From: Phoebastria nigripes
Lineage: Eukaryota; Chordata; Aves; Procellariiformes; Diomedeidae
Assembly (NCBI GenBank): GCA_035582835.1
Contig: JAYKAV010002955.1
Span: 62,001-126,000, forward strand
Direction: 5' to 3'
Length of the DNA: 64,000 bases
Both the position numbers and the translations under genes were made by a program. Below the pieces are notes generated by a model. The model was given only the letters and a program-made list of their open reading frames with translations, had not been told where the DNA came from and ran no database searches. Shown in pieces: positions 27,239 to 38,934 of the stretch. Every line of letters begins with the position of its first letter. The first letter of the stretch is position 1.

Positions 27239-28366
27239 GTGATCACTCTTGTTTTCTGCTTGTGAACCACAGGTTAGTCTCCTGAGAACTAAAATGCTTT
27301 AGTTTAATTGAAACCACTGGGTTTAATATATGAGTATCTTTGCTAAATGTAAAGTCCTGAGGTGAGTAGAGGTCACGCTAGGTGATCTTATGGTGCAGTT
27401 CATAGTGTCTGGGGGGCTCCAGAGGCAGAAGCTGCCTTTGCTTTAGTGAAAGGTAGATAGAGGTGGAATAGGCTATGAAGGGCTTTGAATGAAAGACAGG
27501 GAGAGTGTATTTGATTGAACAAAAATAAAGCCAGTGGAGAGTTAGAAGGAGAAGGCTAGTGTGGCTAAAGGACATGGCTAGACAACCATTGCAGCAGCAG
27601 TTTGAACGGCTATAAATGAGATAAGATTGTATTAGTCGAGGAGAAAAGTGAGAGAAAATTAAAAGTTCTATTTGAGTCACAATGGGCTCGATCTGTCAGT
27701 TACATATCTGGGACAGGATTTCTGAGATACAGGCTGCAATTTTAGTTTGAGCAGAGGAGGCAGGTCTGGGAGCATGAGTAGAAACATGGCATTTGAATTG
27801 CCTTCTGCAGGGGAAATTATCTAGAAATACAAGATGTAAAAGAAAACCCTTCAATACATGAATATACCTGATGATTAGTATGCACAAATCTATGTGAAGA
27901 ATTTGTGTTTAAAATCTTGGGTATATAGCACTCTGCTCGGCTGAAATGCAAATGAAAATTCATCCTTAAATCCCTGTTTTGATTTGATGATTAAAATAGT
28001 TCCTTCTTTATCTAACCACAGTCGATTTAGGAATGAGACAAAGTGAAATACAGGTATTACTGGTTTGCAACCACTTTGTATTCCAGTAAAGTTTCATGTT
28101 TGAAAGATCTTTGTTTCCTGGAAACTGGTAAAAGATATTAAGGCCTGACACAATGCCACTGCCCACTGCACATCTTCCACCACTTCTCAGCAGATTTTGA
28201 GGTAAAATAAAAGAAAATAATATCTATGCAGGTATAAACAATTCTTACACTAAGAAAGTACTTATCCAGTGTGTTTCCACAGGAAAATTAATTTGTTTCT
28301 TGCTCCCTCAGATTTCTGGATAAGTAATAAAGAAAAGTAGAGAGCAGTGCTAACTACTACCTCCTT

Positions 28367-28428
28367 AAAACAAAAAAACAAAACAAAATGAAACAAAACC
28401 AACCAAAAACAAAACCAAAAAAACCCCA
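28367..28428 (+). repeat. A-rich low-complexity tract (CAAAA-type)
   Basis: AAAACAAAAAAACAAAACAA-type sequence runs for about 60 bases and contains ACC and TG interruptions. No associated retroposon body is recognised on either side. Confidence 0.8.
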
Positions 28429-31400
28429 ACTCATAAAGAATGAGAAGCAGATGAAATGGCTCATACAGAAATTCTGTATTAAGGATGGTGAAACATAACA
28501 AGTGTGATACATTGTGCAGAGCATGCTTTACGTAACAGTGCTTATTAATCAAATTTATTTGTTAGTGATCTGTCTTCCCTATGCCTTGTATTGGAAATCA
28601 TTAGAGGAGTTTGCAAGAGTTCTATAAGCCCTGTCCTGGCAGAAAAAATGGGAACTTGAGAACTCAAGCAGCCCTCCTGGCTGCACCAGGATGCAGGTAA
28701 CTGATGCGCCTTCACTGTCCCTGGCTTTTTTCAAGGAGAGACAAGTTGGGGAAAAGTTCTGGGCTGAGAAAAGGCTCACTCAGGAGCTGAATAAGCCATT
28801 TGGTTAAGCAGGCAAGTGTGGGGAAGGTCTAGGAAGGAAGTGCTGTATGTTGCAAAAAGAACAAGGCACTTAGAAACGTATGTAGGAAGGACTAGAAACT
28901 TGAGTAGGCAGAAGATGCTTTGGCTGAACTCTTAGTAATTTAGAGTTCTCATGAGTGGGACTGTTCCTAGGGGACTGCAGTGAAAAGCAGAACAATGATG
29001 TATTGGCTCAGTGCTTGGAGCTTGATTTGCCCTTTTTGAAATCCTGTGGCTAATTCATACCCTGAAATACGAAGTATACCCTGGCCAGATGGCTCAATTT
29101 AAGAAGCAGGCAACTGTGTAGCTGGAATAGCAGGTAATGGAGGTGAAAGGCTGGGTGTAGGAAAAGTCAGCTGTGTACAGGGGGCCCGGGATGGAGTCAC
29201 CCTTCCATGAAATCCAATAAAACCTGATCTGGTCATGATTAACTCAACATTTTCAAATCCTTTTAAGAGTTCACAAAGAACATAATGTCTAGCCAACTTG
29301 TAGTGGTATACGAGAAACCCCTGACTCTAATATCCCAAGATGTCAGCCCTCTACTTGTTTCAGATTTTGATGCTGAACACTGCTTTGCTTCTCAATTCCA
29401 GCTTATTTATTTAGCATTCTTACTGCTTTATCTCATGTATAACAAGCCCTTGTACGTAAGTAAGGAAAAGTACAGTATACAGAAAACTCATCTGTTTGAG
29501 CAGTCTGAGCAAGATTTACATTAAAACCACCAACTGATACATATAATTAGTGGCAGAACTTCCTCTTGTGCCCAGAACCTGTATGCTCAGCTGTGAAACT
29601 GCTAAACAGAGAGAATGGAGAAGTGTGAAAAGCATCTTTGATGAGGCTCAGCCATGCTCAAACATCCCCTCAAAACACGCAGGATATCACAGGACCTCTC
29701 AATACCTAAGCAGTGTCTCCTGTACCTGCTCTACGTCAGACTCTGAAGTCAGTCCAGTTTCTTTCTTCACCCCCTTGCGTTGGGGACTCCCTGGGCCGGG
29801 AGATGGAATCCACATTGCCCCCTTGCTCCTGAGGGTGACTGCGAAGTGACCCTGAGGGAAACAGGATCAATGAAGGATTTTAATAGATCTGGAATCTTTC
29901 TGACAGGCCTTCATAAATTTGTCTTTAAAAACAGAGGCCCATTTTCCATTATACATATTTTATGGGGAAACAGATGAATGACTAATGGTGATTGATACAA
30001 GAAGAGAAATACCATTATTTGGGGTAAATTTACCTAAGACTTGCTATCCCAGCTGAGACTTGCTAACCCAACTCACTTACTTGTCTTGCTTCTATAACTC
30101 AATGTAAGAGGACCACTGTATGTAATAAATACACTAACCCTTGGCTTCCTAATGCTGTGCTAAGTAAAAAGGGATCAGTGTACACAGCAAAATACCTTTC
30201 AACCAATTTGAAATAGTGTTGGAAATGCTCATCTGAACCTTATGAGCAGCTGTGCGCGTTACAGAGTGTCTGAACTATTTTTGCACTTCATTTCTTTAAC
30301 TACATCAAATAGCTGCTGGGCTCCTTATCTACAAACAGTATGAAAATAATAACAAAAAAAGAACTGAATTGCATAGTCTCCTCTGTTTCCCTTCTTGATC
30401 TTAGGTGGTAATTTGCCTAAATTGACAACAGCTTAGTAGTAACACACACGTAGCGTTAAGGTCTATCTGTTGTTTTTGCATGAGGGGCAAGGCCAGCGTG
30501 TCGCTCACACCTACCTACCATGTTCTGACCAAGGAGGGGAAAACACTCCCTTTCTTGATCTAGGAGCTAGGTGTTGAGACGAGATGTAAGAGGAACTGCT
30601 GTTCCTTTATGGAAAATAGGTGTCAAGACGGACCAAACTGAACATATCATCTGTATATGTAGTGAAGACTTCTATATGCTTACTCCAGCAGTTTAGGTGC
30701 ATAAAATAAGCCCCAGAAGAGTATCTTAGAGCAATCATGCCATGCATCAGTTCCCCTAGGTGAAAACTTTCTGCTGAGGTTCATTCTGATTGCACCTATT
30801 TAAGCCTGTGCTTTACTGTAAAGTCAGCTTTGTGTCTCTCTTTAGTTTTTTTTTTTTCTTTTTGATTTAATTCAGAAACCTGTCTACACTCATGTCTCAC
30901 TGTTTTGTTGGAAACAGATGGCCCTTCCTGGAGACGCACAGTTGAGTGAACAGACACTGACCACTTTAACATGTGGTAGCATGTTTGTAATTAGATATTT
31001 AAAGTGCTAGACAATTACTATCGAACCTTGTCATGAGCGAAATTTAGGTCTGTGTTTACCAAGATCTGAATTATAAACTGGATCCCTGCCAGAGCTTTAC
31101 TCTTGGGTATAAAATAAAAGAAGACTATGGTTGAATACTGAATGACATTTGATTAAAGCTACCACCTGCCCTGTCTCAGATATGATCACTCACTCGTAGC
31201 TCCCACCCCAGTCCCTTAGTTTTTGTTGACCTTTGTATGTGATTTGCCCATGTGAAAAATTTTGGGATGTAACCAGCTGATCATAAGATGTACCACTTCT
31301 GTAACATCACTAGTTTAGGGCTCAGCTTCCCACCTGTTTTTGGACTACAGACAGTTGAAGGCAGCTCCACCCCAATAGAAGAGAGTATCAGCCATTGTTG

Positions 31401-31942
31401 TAATGGAAAAAAAGCTGATAAAGTTGGAGAAAAGAATGGAAAGTGATAAAAGAAACCAGAGGAGAAATCACAGGGGAGCATTACAGAAGAAGAGAAAGAA
31501 GATTTAAGAGTTATCTAATCCATACGATAATTTAATTACTGCAAAGTTTTTACCCTAGTTGGAAATATCCAGCCTGTGGAAGTTGAGAGCAGAAGCACTG
31601 ACTGCTGGGGGAGTGCAGCTGTAGCTCCTTTCACATGCCTCCCCCATTGCTGCAGCCACGGCTGGAAGTAAACAGTTGTGATCGAGAGGCAGTTCAGTTT
31701 CAGAAACACAAAGTTCCCTCTGGTTTTACCTTACTTGCAGCAGAAATCGTGCAGGAGGCTGGAGGAAAGTATTGTGGCTTAACTGAGAGAAACATCAATG
31801 TTTCAAAACTATGAAAATGGTTGAACTTGTAGGTGAGAGAAAACCAGTTTTATATCAAAATCTCACGCCTGAGCTGCTAAATTCCAGTGGAATACTTAGA
31901 TATAATGGTTGTGAAAGATAAAACTGTAAAATGACTTCATTT

Positions 31943-31960
31943 AAAAAAAAAAAAAAAAAA
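31943..31960 (+). repeat. Poly-A homopolymer (18)
   Basis: An uninterrupted A run after TTCATTT. There is no recognisable retrocopy upstream. Confidence 0.9.
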
Positions 31961-33657
31961 CAAACCTAAATTGTTAATTCTAAGTTTGGATAAGGATTTA
32001 GCAATGAAATGCTTCAGGGATAACTTGTTTTCAGTGGGGAATTCTGTGTACAAAACTGCTTACAGGATGGAGCCAAATCCCTGCCAAAGATAGGGGTAGG
32101 ATCATGAAAGGAGATGAACTACAATTTCCCATGCACTAGAATTCACAATAATGCCAGGAGCAAAATGAGCACAACCCAGAAAGTATTTCAAGAGCCAGGA
32201 CTGAACCATGGGAGAAAGCTGTGTACTTTTCTCTGTGTACCTTTAATCACTTGCAAGATCTTCCTAATAAGAGGGAGGTGTTGACCTTACAGAGAACTAG
32301 TACAGTAATTTAAATATTCATTGTATAATTTGGGAAAGGTATCTTGGAAAACTATTTGAAAAGATTTCAGCCTAAGGTATATAAAAACAAAATAAACATG
32401 CAAAATTTTCAAGAAACTGAGTACTGTAGGGGTTGTATAGGGTGTAAAAGATGAGAAGACAGTGATGAAGAACAAGCAGCAAAACCTGGTAATGCTGTTT
32501 GAAGTAAAATTGGTTTTAAGTTATTGGTCTCTTAAGGTTAAATTTTGAAAGCCTGGAAAATAAGCAAGCTGAAGTAAGGATGTCTCAGGAACACAGTTTT
32601 CATTTGGACTCTGCATTGCAACGTTAACTCAGGTATCTGTTGCAGCATTGTCTTGTAATTCAGCAAAATCTTACAGGATAATAAGGTAAAGTCAGCTGAA
32701 AAACTTCTGGGTCAAAGGAGAGGTGAGGGAGTGGAATACAACTCCATGTGCAAACACTGAAGAACAGGTTGCAGAAGGTTGAAATAACAGATGCTTGTTA
32801 AAGGGATGAGAAGAGCTTGCTAATAGTCACCATTAATAAAAAATACCTGTACCTCAGTAATGTTAGGCCTTTAGGCAACCGTAAATCACGGTTTGGTTTC
32901 TCATGATGTTAAGGATTATGCACCCACATAAAGCAGTCCCTGCCCTGACAAGTGTACCATCTAATTGTTGTCCAAACACATCCCACTTCCTCAGAACGGT
33001 TGACTCATAACTGCTTTTGAAAAACTCCCATAGGAACATTTCTTGCAGAGTAAGAAGCAGATGTTGTTTTTTTTTTCTGGTCTCCATTTTGAGAGACGAG
33101 AAGATGGCACCAGTTCGGGTCCGTGCGGGACCCCTGTGGGAGATGAAGCTGAGGTATTTCCAGCAGGTTGGTCTAGAAACTGCCAGCTGAGGGAAGCACG
33201 GAGCAGGCAAGCAGAGGGCAGTGTAACCACACCGTTACACAGCGCAGAGCACCACGTCTGTGGAGGAAGCTGGGAAGAACCAGCTACGGGGATGGTAACT
33301 TAAGCAGCAGGAGCTGGTTACGGCAAGCCATGGTGATGGCTTCTGGGGGACGCCCAGGGTGCCATTCCTGCTCCCTCCGGGACTACCACAGGCCCCGGGT
33401 GCCCGCACCTCAGCCGTTCTGTGGAGAGGCTGTGCCAGTGCTGCCAGGCTGGGTGCAACCAGCTGGGCCAGGCCAGGCCTTGTCGGAGGTCGCCCACAGA
33501 CTGACAAGGCCCAAACCCAGCAGGGCAGCTTTGACTGGCACGCTCAGGCCCCGCTCCGGGCGAGGGGCAGCCCCCACACCTTCCCCACCGCCCTGAGGAG
33601 AACCACCATCACCTGTTCCCGCCCTCGTGAGCTGACACCCACCCACCCCGTTCGGCA

Positions 33658-33670
33658 CTGCGCATGGGCA
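33658..33670 (+). promoter_or_regulatory. NRF1-like site
   Basis: CTGCGCATGGGCA is close to the NRF1 palindrome GCGCATGCGC, with one half-site intact. A second GCACGCGCAC-type half-site lies near 33,711-33,720. NRF1 sites are common in TATA-less CpG promoters. This is motif resemblance only. Confidence 0.45.
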
Positions 33671-33756
33671 GTCTGGCCGGCTGGGCGCCGCCGTGCCCCG
33701 CTCGCTGCGCCGCACGCGCACCCGCGTCCTCCTTGCGGCTCCATCCGGGGACGCGA

Positions 33757-33764
33757 TGACGTAA
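33757..33764 (+). promoter_or_regulatory. CRE/ATF-like site TGACGTAA
   Basis: TGACGTAA differs from the full CREB/ATF octamer TGACGTCA at one position and is a common variant in CpG-island promoters. It lies about 75 bases upstream of a CCAAT box and about 100 bases upstream of the ZNF143-type motif, within the upstream promoter cluster. Confidence 0.5.
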
Positions 33765-33834
33765 TCGCCCCTCCAGGCGAGAAGCGCAGCTTCCCCCCGC
33801 CCCACAAGCGCCCCTCCGCACGCTCCCTGGCTAG

Positions 33835-33839
33835 CCAAT
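33835..33839 (+). promoter_or_regulatory. CCAAT box (upstream cluster)
   Basis: CTAGCCAATGAGAGG matches the extended NF-Y consensus (RRCCAATSR). It sits about 30 bases before the ZNF143-type motif, so this cluster could have its own start site near 33,900. Confidence 0.55.
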
Positions 33840-33865
33840 GAGAGGCGGGCGCTGCGCCGCCGCAA

Positions 33866-33885
33866 TGCCTCCTGGGGGCTGTAGT
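33866..33885 (-). promoter_or_regulatory. ZNF143/Staf-type ACTACA motif
   Basis: Read on the minus strand the segment is ACTACAGCCCCCAGGAGGCA. This closely resembles the ACTACA-N2-TCCCAG element bound by ZNF143 and enriched at bidirectional CpG promoters. One C replaces the usual T before CCCAG. The match is by eye and has not been scored. Confidence 0.5.
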
Positions 33886-34031
33886 CCGGCGCGTCCTCCC
33901 CGTCCCACCCGGCACCACAGCTGTGCGTCCCTGCCGGGAACGGGCCCGCCCCCCGCCCCTTGTGGGCCGGGCCAGCGCGCCCCGCCGCCCTATGGCAGAG
34001 CGGGTCAAAGTTCGGCGGGCGGGCGGTGCAG

Positions 34032-34036
34032 CCAAT
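34032..34036 (+). promoter_or_regulatory. CCAAT box (core promoter)
   Basis: GCAGCCAATGGGAGC is a near-perfect NF-Y site. It stands 60-90 bases upstream of the inferred FAM53A start region, the usual distance, and is followed by a GC box at 34,058-34,069 (GGGGGCGGAGCC). Confidence 0.6.
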
Positions 34037-34057
34037 GGGAGCAGGGGGGTACCGGGA

Positions 34058-34069
34058 GGGGGCGGAGCC
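34058..34069 (+). promoter_or_regulatory. GC box (Sp/KLF site)
   Basis: GGGGGCGGAGCC is a strong GC box lying 22 bases after the CCAAT box. A second GC-box cluster on the opposite strand is at about 33,945-33,961 (CCCGCCCCCCGCCCC). Confidence 0.55.
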
Positions 34070-34089
34070 GGCTGTGTTTTGTTCAATTG

Positions 34090-34229
34090 CCGTTGCAGAA
34101 CCCGGTCCATACGCGGAGGGGAGGCGGCCCGGGCGGGCGCAGGTACCGGTGGCTGCCGCTGCGGTGAGGGGAGGGTGGGGGAGGCTGCGGGGGCAGCGCC
34201 CGCCGGCGGAGCGCGAGCGCAGCCGGCAG
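34090..34229 (+). other. FAM53A: Probable noncoding exon 1 of FAM53A (approximate)
   Basis: The CCAAT box at 34,032-34,036 and GC box at 34,058-34,069 predict a start site around 34,090-34,120. Three donor-like sites follow: TGCG|GTGAGG (GT at 34,164), GGCAG|GTAACA (GT at 34,230) and GGAG|GTAAAG (GT at 34,561). I chose the second because it has CAG before the GT and sits a typical exon length from the predicted start. The choice is not secure and several may be used. Open frames here reflect the scarcity of stop codons at high GC. No convincing start codon joins the FAM53A frame, because exon 2 has in-frame stops before the main ATG. Confidence 0.35.
34168..34193 (+). other. Potential G-quadruplex near exon 1
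   Basis: Four G runs of 4, 3, 5 and 5 bases are separated by loops of 1, 1 and 7 bases, which fits the standard four-run definition. It lies on the sense strand immediately downstream of the donor-like GT at 34,164 and within the probable first exon. Depending on which donor is used it would be in the 5' leader or at the start of intron 1. Confidence 0.55.
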
Positions 34230-34353
34230 GTAACAGCCGTTGAGGCGGCCGGAGGCAGTGCCAGGCGGAGGGGAGGCGGCCAGGCCCGGACCCCTTCACA
34301 GCGCCCGGGCGGCGGTGGGGACCGGACAGCTCTCGGCGGGCGAGCGCCGCCCC

Positions 34354-34365
34354 GGGGGGGGGGGG
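34354..34365 (+). repeat. Poly-G run (12) in CpG island
   Basis: Twelve consecutive Gs follow GCCGCCCC. The length is unreliable in most sequencing methods, so frames crossing it should not be trusted. Confidence 0.85.
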
Positions 34366-34651
34366 AACGGGACCCTGCGGGGTGGGGGTGTCACCCCGAA
34401 GCTGCCCTTCCCCGCGGCAGCAGCCTCCTGCTGCCCCAGAGCTGCGGGCTGCCCGTCTCTTTAATTACATAGCTAGACAGATAAAGAGGTATAGGTATTA
34501 CATATTAATATTGTTACCGGTATTCAGGCAGGGGGCCGCGCTCCTTCATCACAGCTGGAGGTAAAGGTGAGCGCCCCTTGGCCCTGCCGTTAGCTGCAGG
34601 CTTCGTGTGGAAGCGAAACGGCGGCTGCCCGCAGCCCTGGCAGAGGGGAGG

Positions 34652-34677
34652 AAAAAAAAAAAAAAGAAAAAAAAAAA
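34652..34677 (+). repeat. A-rich tract within CpG island
   Basis: Fourteen As, one G, then eleven As lie inside GC-rich sequence downstream of the last donor-like site. Confidence 0.9.
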
Positions 34678-37600
34678 CCCCAATCCAAGTTATTAGCGTT
34701 AATAACTGCCGCTCGGGATGGGAGTTGGGTTGGCTGCGCGGCGGTGCGGTGTCTCCCAACGCGCAGCGGGGCTGCTGCAGGCGAGGGCTCCGGCCTGCCT
34801 CGGCGGTGCGGGGAGGGGAAGGGACGGTCCCCGGCCCCCGCGGGGCTCGGCCGGGCGCGGGCAGGCCTTTGTGCTGCTGCCCCGCGGGACGCGTGTCTGC
34901 GGGCGCACGCCCCGGGGTTTGGAGGCGATTCTCCCCTCTGTTGCTGAAGGATAGACTTAGGTCGGAGTAGGTGCATGTTTTTTCCACAATAGCTGCCTTC
35001 CACAGTGATTCCTGGGTGAAAGCGGTGATTATTTTCTTCCTCCCCCTCCCTCAGCAATAAGAAAGTTGATTTCTAATTTATGGCTCCGAAGTGTAACGAC
35101 CAGTTGGGTTAAAAAGTCCGAGACCGGCGAGTGAATAGGCTCTTTGTGTTATTGCGGCTTTTCTAAGGGCAGTAACGTGGCTTTGTTCTGATTATTTGGC
35201 TTATTAAATGTCTTCTTGCCTGCGCGGAGGCTAAATAGAAGTGTGTTCTTGAAATTTTGGATGCTCTTTAAGGAGGTCGCTTTAGGTCTGGTGAGACAGA
35301 GAGGCTGGCCGTTGTAGATGATCCTCTGCTTTTGCGTTGCGTCAGTTATCTGAGCTCTTTTGGTAGAGGTCTGAAAGTTAAGGCGTTTTCTCTTTAGGTA
35401 AAAGATATATCCATCATAACCGTTCAGAAAACAGCCGCTACAGAAATAGCGCTTTGTAGTAGCACTGTAACTTTCAGGTTGCAGGGTTGAGGGTGGCTTG
35501 GTGAGTCAGACCAGATAAGACACTGGCTTTTAATGTGCATGCCGAGTTCTAGGCCTCGGGATGAGTTGAGCCAGCTGGTCAAATCTATTTTCTGGTTCAC
35601 TGTGCTTACATTAAAATTAGCTCCTGAGAACAGTTATTACAGCCTTTACTGTTACATTGCCTCCCATTCATATGCCTGACTGCTAGAAAATATTTTTGTC
35701 AAAGCCATTTTTGGCAAGAACCAGTAAGTCTGTGTATCTTGTGGCAAGCTGAAATGTTTCTGGATATGTTTTAATCGTGAATAGTCTGTTTGCTTCGAGT
35801 CGGGCTTATGAAATCTGGAGTACAACGTTTGCTGAATAGCAGAAACTTTCCTAATGAAGCATGTGACTTGATCTGGTTTTATTGGAGATGCAGTGTACGT
35901 GATCAAGCCCGAAGAGCTTATATCTTTACAATTATTGTGCTTCTGAAAATGCCTGGAAGAATTGTGCTCAGAGGCAGGAGATCAGTATGTGTAGGGAGCT
36001 AAAACATATATTCCAAGTAGTTCTACATAAGCTGGTGGAACTCCTACCTAGAAAAATGGGTTTACTACTCATTTATTTTGAATTACTGGGAAATACTATT
36101 CATATTAATATGTCTGTTACTTTCAATCATTCCTATTTTGTCGGTAACAAAATTCTACTCTTCATCATATGGAAGGACATGCTGCCTATTAGACATAAAC
36201 TTAAAATTCTGATCTGCAAGATCATCCCCCTAATGATATCCTTCCAGGATGTTCCATGCTGTGGTAATCTGCCTGTCCTCTCGCGGCCTTTACCTGCCAG
36301 TGCATAACCCATAGTTATTGTCCCTTTAACTTGAGAATTAAAGTTGATGAAATAATTGTAAAGGGATATTTTAAATTTGGTGTAGTTAAACTTCCCTACT
36401 TCCTCTTGAAAAGCTGCTTTTCTGCAGGGTACTATGATTCAGAAGAATGAGGAGACTGAAAGAAGAAATATTATTTGTATTCGCAACCATTGTGTTAAGC
36501 TTTGGAAGTTTAGTACATGGCATAAAGCTGTATTTCTGAAAATATGGTGGGCAGATAAACTGAAAGCTTAACGTTACTGAGATGGCAACAATTTATTGCA
36601 CGGATTGCTTTATTTTAAAAAGGCATGAAGGATTTATTCTTTCCTATAAGAATTCCTTGAGAGTCTGGTAGCCATTACTGTAGCTCCCTTTTTTTAGTTC
36701 CTTCTCCTTTTCCCTTCCCTGTTCTTTCTCCCCCTTCCTCTGTTGCCTCCCCCCAATCTACATTCCTTTGTGTTAGCAGTGATGATGGCAGTTCTAGTCA
36801 CCTCCTGTGGTTTGATAGATTATTCCCTTTAGAAACATGGTGTACTTAAAACTTTCCAAACATGATTCTTTCCTTGCTCCTACACTTTTTTTGATGCTGG
36901 TTTTGAGTTTTGTTCTAAGAATTTGTCATTTCTGGTTCTGCTTTGAGTTTTCTTAAATAGTAATAAGAAGTCTTGTTAATCTTTAGTGGAAAATATTAGT
37001 GTTTATATTGTGATTTACACTTCTTTTTGTGTATTTTGAAGGTCATAAAATAAACAGAAATCTTTTCCTTCGGCAACAGTGAATTTCCCTCTCCCCTGCA
37101 AGCCCACAACTTTTGTGCTTCTTCTAGGTTGCTTTGTACTTTCATTTTTATTTCTAGAAAATAATCTCGTTGGACTACTTTTAGATAACTACGTTCCTGA
37201 GATCCGATATTCATGTAAGAATGATCTTGCAGGTAAATGTTCATAGGACCTTGTCTTTAGTCTTACACAACCTACATATAAGCTTAAATTTTGAAATATA
37301 TTACGGTAGAACATGTAAGAGATTCCTGTCCATTACAGAAGTAGCTGTAACTTTTATTCTAGATACTGTAAGTAACGTAAGCTTACTGGGGGGTTGAAAC
37401 TACGCACAGAAACCTGTGAAGGTCTTTATGAGCACTCCTGAAGGAAGGGTTAATGAGCAGAAGGTAGCCCTCTTCATTAATTCTAGGGGAGAAATTCATG
37501 GCTGGGAAAACAGCTACTTGAACTCGGTGTACTATAGTGGCTGATATTTTCTTAGTGGGTAAGTTGTTTTAATCTATTGACTGTGTATACCTGAGAGGTA

Positions 37601-38907
37601 GCCATTTATGTTGACAACTTGTTTTTTGGTATGTCATGAAGTTTGTGTGGTTAACAAGATCTTAGCCGACAGTGAAGTATTGCAATCCAGTGATGAAAGA
37701 GAGTCTGTATATAAAAAAATCTGTGCTTTGTTGGTTTCTCTTAACTGTAACCACTCTGCTAGGGGGATTGAGACAGTCATATTTTCAGAAAATGGTTTTC
37801 TTTCAGGATTTTTCTTTCCCCCTCAAAAGGAGGCCTGTAAAAAAAAAAAAGGCATATTTTTAACTCCTTTCTAGGCTGTTTTACAATTTTTTTCTATGAT
37901 GACCCAACTGGCTATTGCAGTACTGTTGAGTATAGGGAAGCCTGAAATCAAGGTAACTGTCAGCTCTTTAATGTTGCTATTTCTACATTTTGTGCTGTTT
38001 TGGCTTTTCTGTTCAGTCAGTTTGGGAAATAATGTCATCAACAAGCTGGCAAGAAACTCCTTAGCTAACTTCTAATGTTTTGTAGTGGGCAGAAATAACT
38101 TCTGAAGGCCGTGTTTCTGCTAATTTTTAGGTTGAGGGGAGGAAGTAGGCAGGATTGTTACTAAATACATTATCTGGGTTGTGGCTCTCAGTTTACTGAC
38201 AGCAGTATTTTTTTAAGCAAGTGGTTGAGTATCATGCTTTAGAAAATATGAAATGTTTCAATTAGGAAACTTGCTGAGTTACAAAAACAAAACTAATATA
38301 ATTGGCTTTCCACTGTTCGAACTTGATTATATTTTAGTGAAACACAGGCCATCATTTGTTTTGCTTGTTGGGTGTTAACAGTAAGTCAAGGGTTCTGATT
38401 ACCTGATGTTAGTGTCATTGCTCTGAATTTGGTATGACAACATTGGTTTAAGTTCCTGTGAAAATTAAACTCTAGTATAGTTCTTCACAGGGAAGAATAC
38501 TGTCAGATATGTCAAATTGCAGGCCTAGAGCTTTGGACATACTCACAGTGCCAGTGATGGCAATTGCTCTTCAATGTGTGTAAGTCTGTCTGTACAGATA
38601 GAGCTAAGAGTGTGAAATCAAACAATATTTTGCCTAGAGCTGTCATTAGAAGTGTCATTTGCAAAACTGACTCAGTATACTAAGACCTACATGTCATTGT
38701 GGGAAAGACATTTGAGATGGAAGAAAGCTGTTTCTGCATTTGTTGAGCTTTAAAATTGGAACCCAGCTGGTACAGGAAATAGTTGAAGAAATAACTGCAG
38801 CACCACTGTCTATACCTTTACTTTTTTTGCTTTAGACTGAGATCTGTGATGCTGGAAGACAGGATCTAAATTCCTCTTTTTCTGAAGAATACTTGTTTCT
38901 CCTTAAT

Positions 38908-38934
38908 ACCCCCCCCCACCCAGCCAGCCAGCCT
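38908..38934 (+). repeat. C-rich low-complexity with CAGC repeats
   Basis: A run of ten Cs, CACC, then CAGCCAGCCAGCC. It looks like a simple-sequence tract in intron 1. Confidence 0.75.

Larger units (their letters stand above)
10285..33349. other. Intergenic stretch between candidate exon and the CpG island
   Basis: No known gene is recognised. Contents are two CR1 fragments (10,581-10,885 minus; 17,421-17,553 plus), short tandem repeats (17,661-17,710; 18,122-18,153), a CTCF-like motif (20,846-20,858), one ambiguous base (21,218), an exon-like segment (27,181-27,238), an A-rich low-complexity tract (28,367-28,428) and a poly-A run (31,943-31,960). Several frames of 110-180 codons exist around 11.4-11.9 kb and 16.6-17.4 kb on both strands, but they overlap each other and show no recognisable family. 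Confidence 0.6.
33350..35170 (+). promoter_or_regulatory. FAM53A: CpG-island promoter of FAM53A
   Basis: This is the only dense CpG cluster in the window. GC content rises sharply at about 33,350 and falls away after about 34,970, with scattered CpGs to about 35,170. It contains CCAAT boxes, GC boxes, an NRF1-like site, a CRE-like site and a ZNF143-type site, and lacks a convincing TATA box. This is typical of a broad, TATA-less vertebrate promoter. It sits upstream of the FAM53A coding exons on the correct side, and I see no other candidate first exon region. It also contains a 12-base G run (34,354-34,365) and A-rich tracts (34,652-34,677), where sequencing errors are likely. Confidence 0.85.

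Noticed and set aside
31943..31960. Poly-A run as the tail of a processed retrocopy
   Set aside because: Upstream sequence contains no recognisable coding remnant and no flanking direct repeats were seen.
1..33349. Search for SLBP, the expected neighbour of FAM53A
   Set aside because: No segment encodes the SLBP RNA-binding-domain blocks I would recognise, so no call was made.
33544..34299. 251-codon open frame on the minus strand across the CpG island, with several overlapping frames on both strands
   Set aside because: High GC removes stop codons. The product is a low-complexity Arg/Ala/Pro/Gly mix with no recognisable domain, and overlapping frames on both strands behave the same way.
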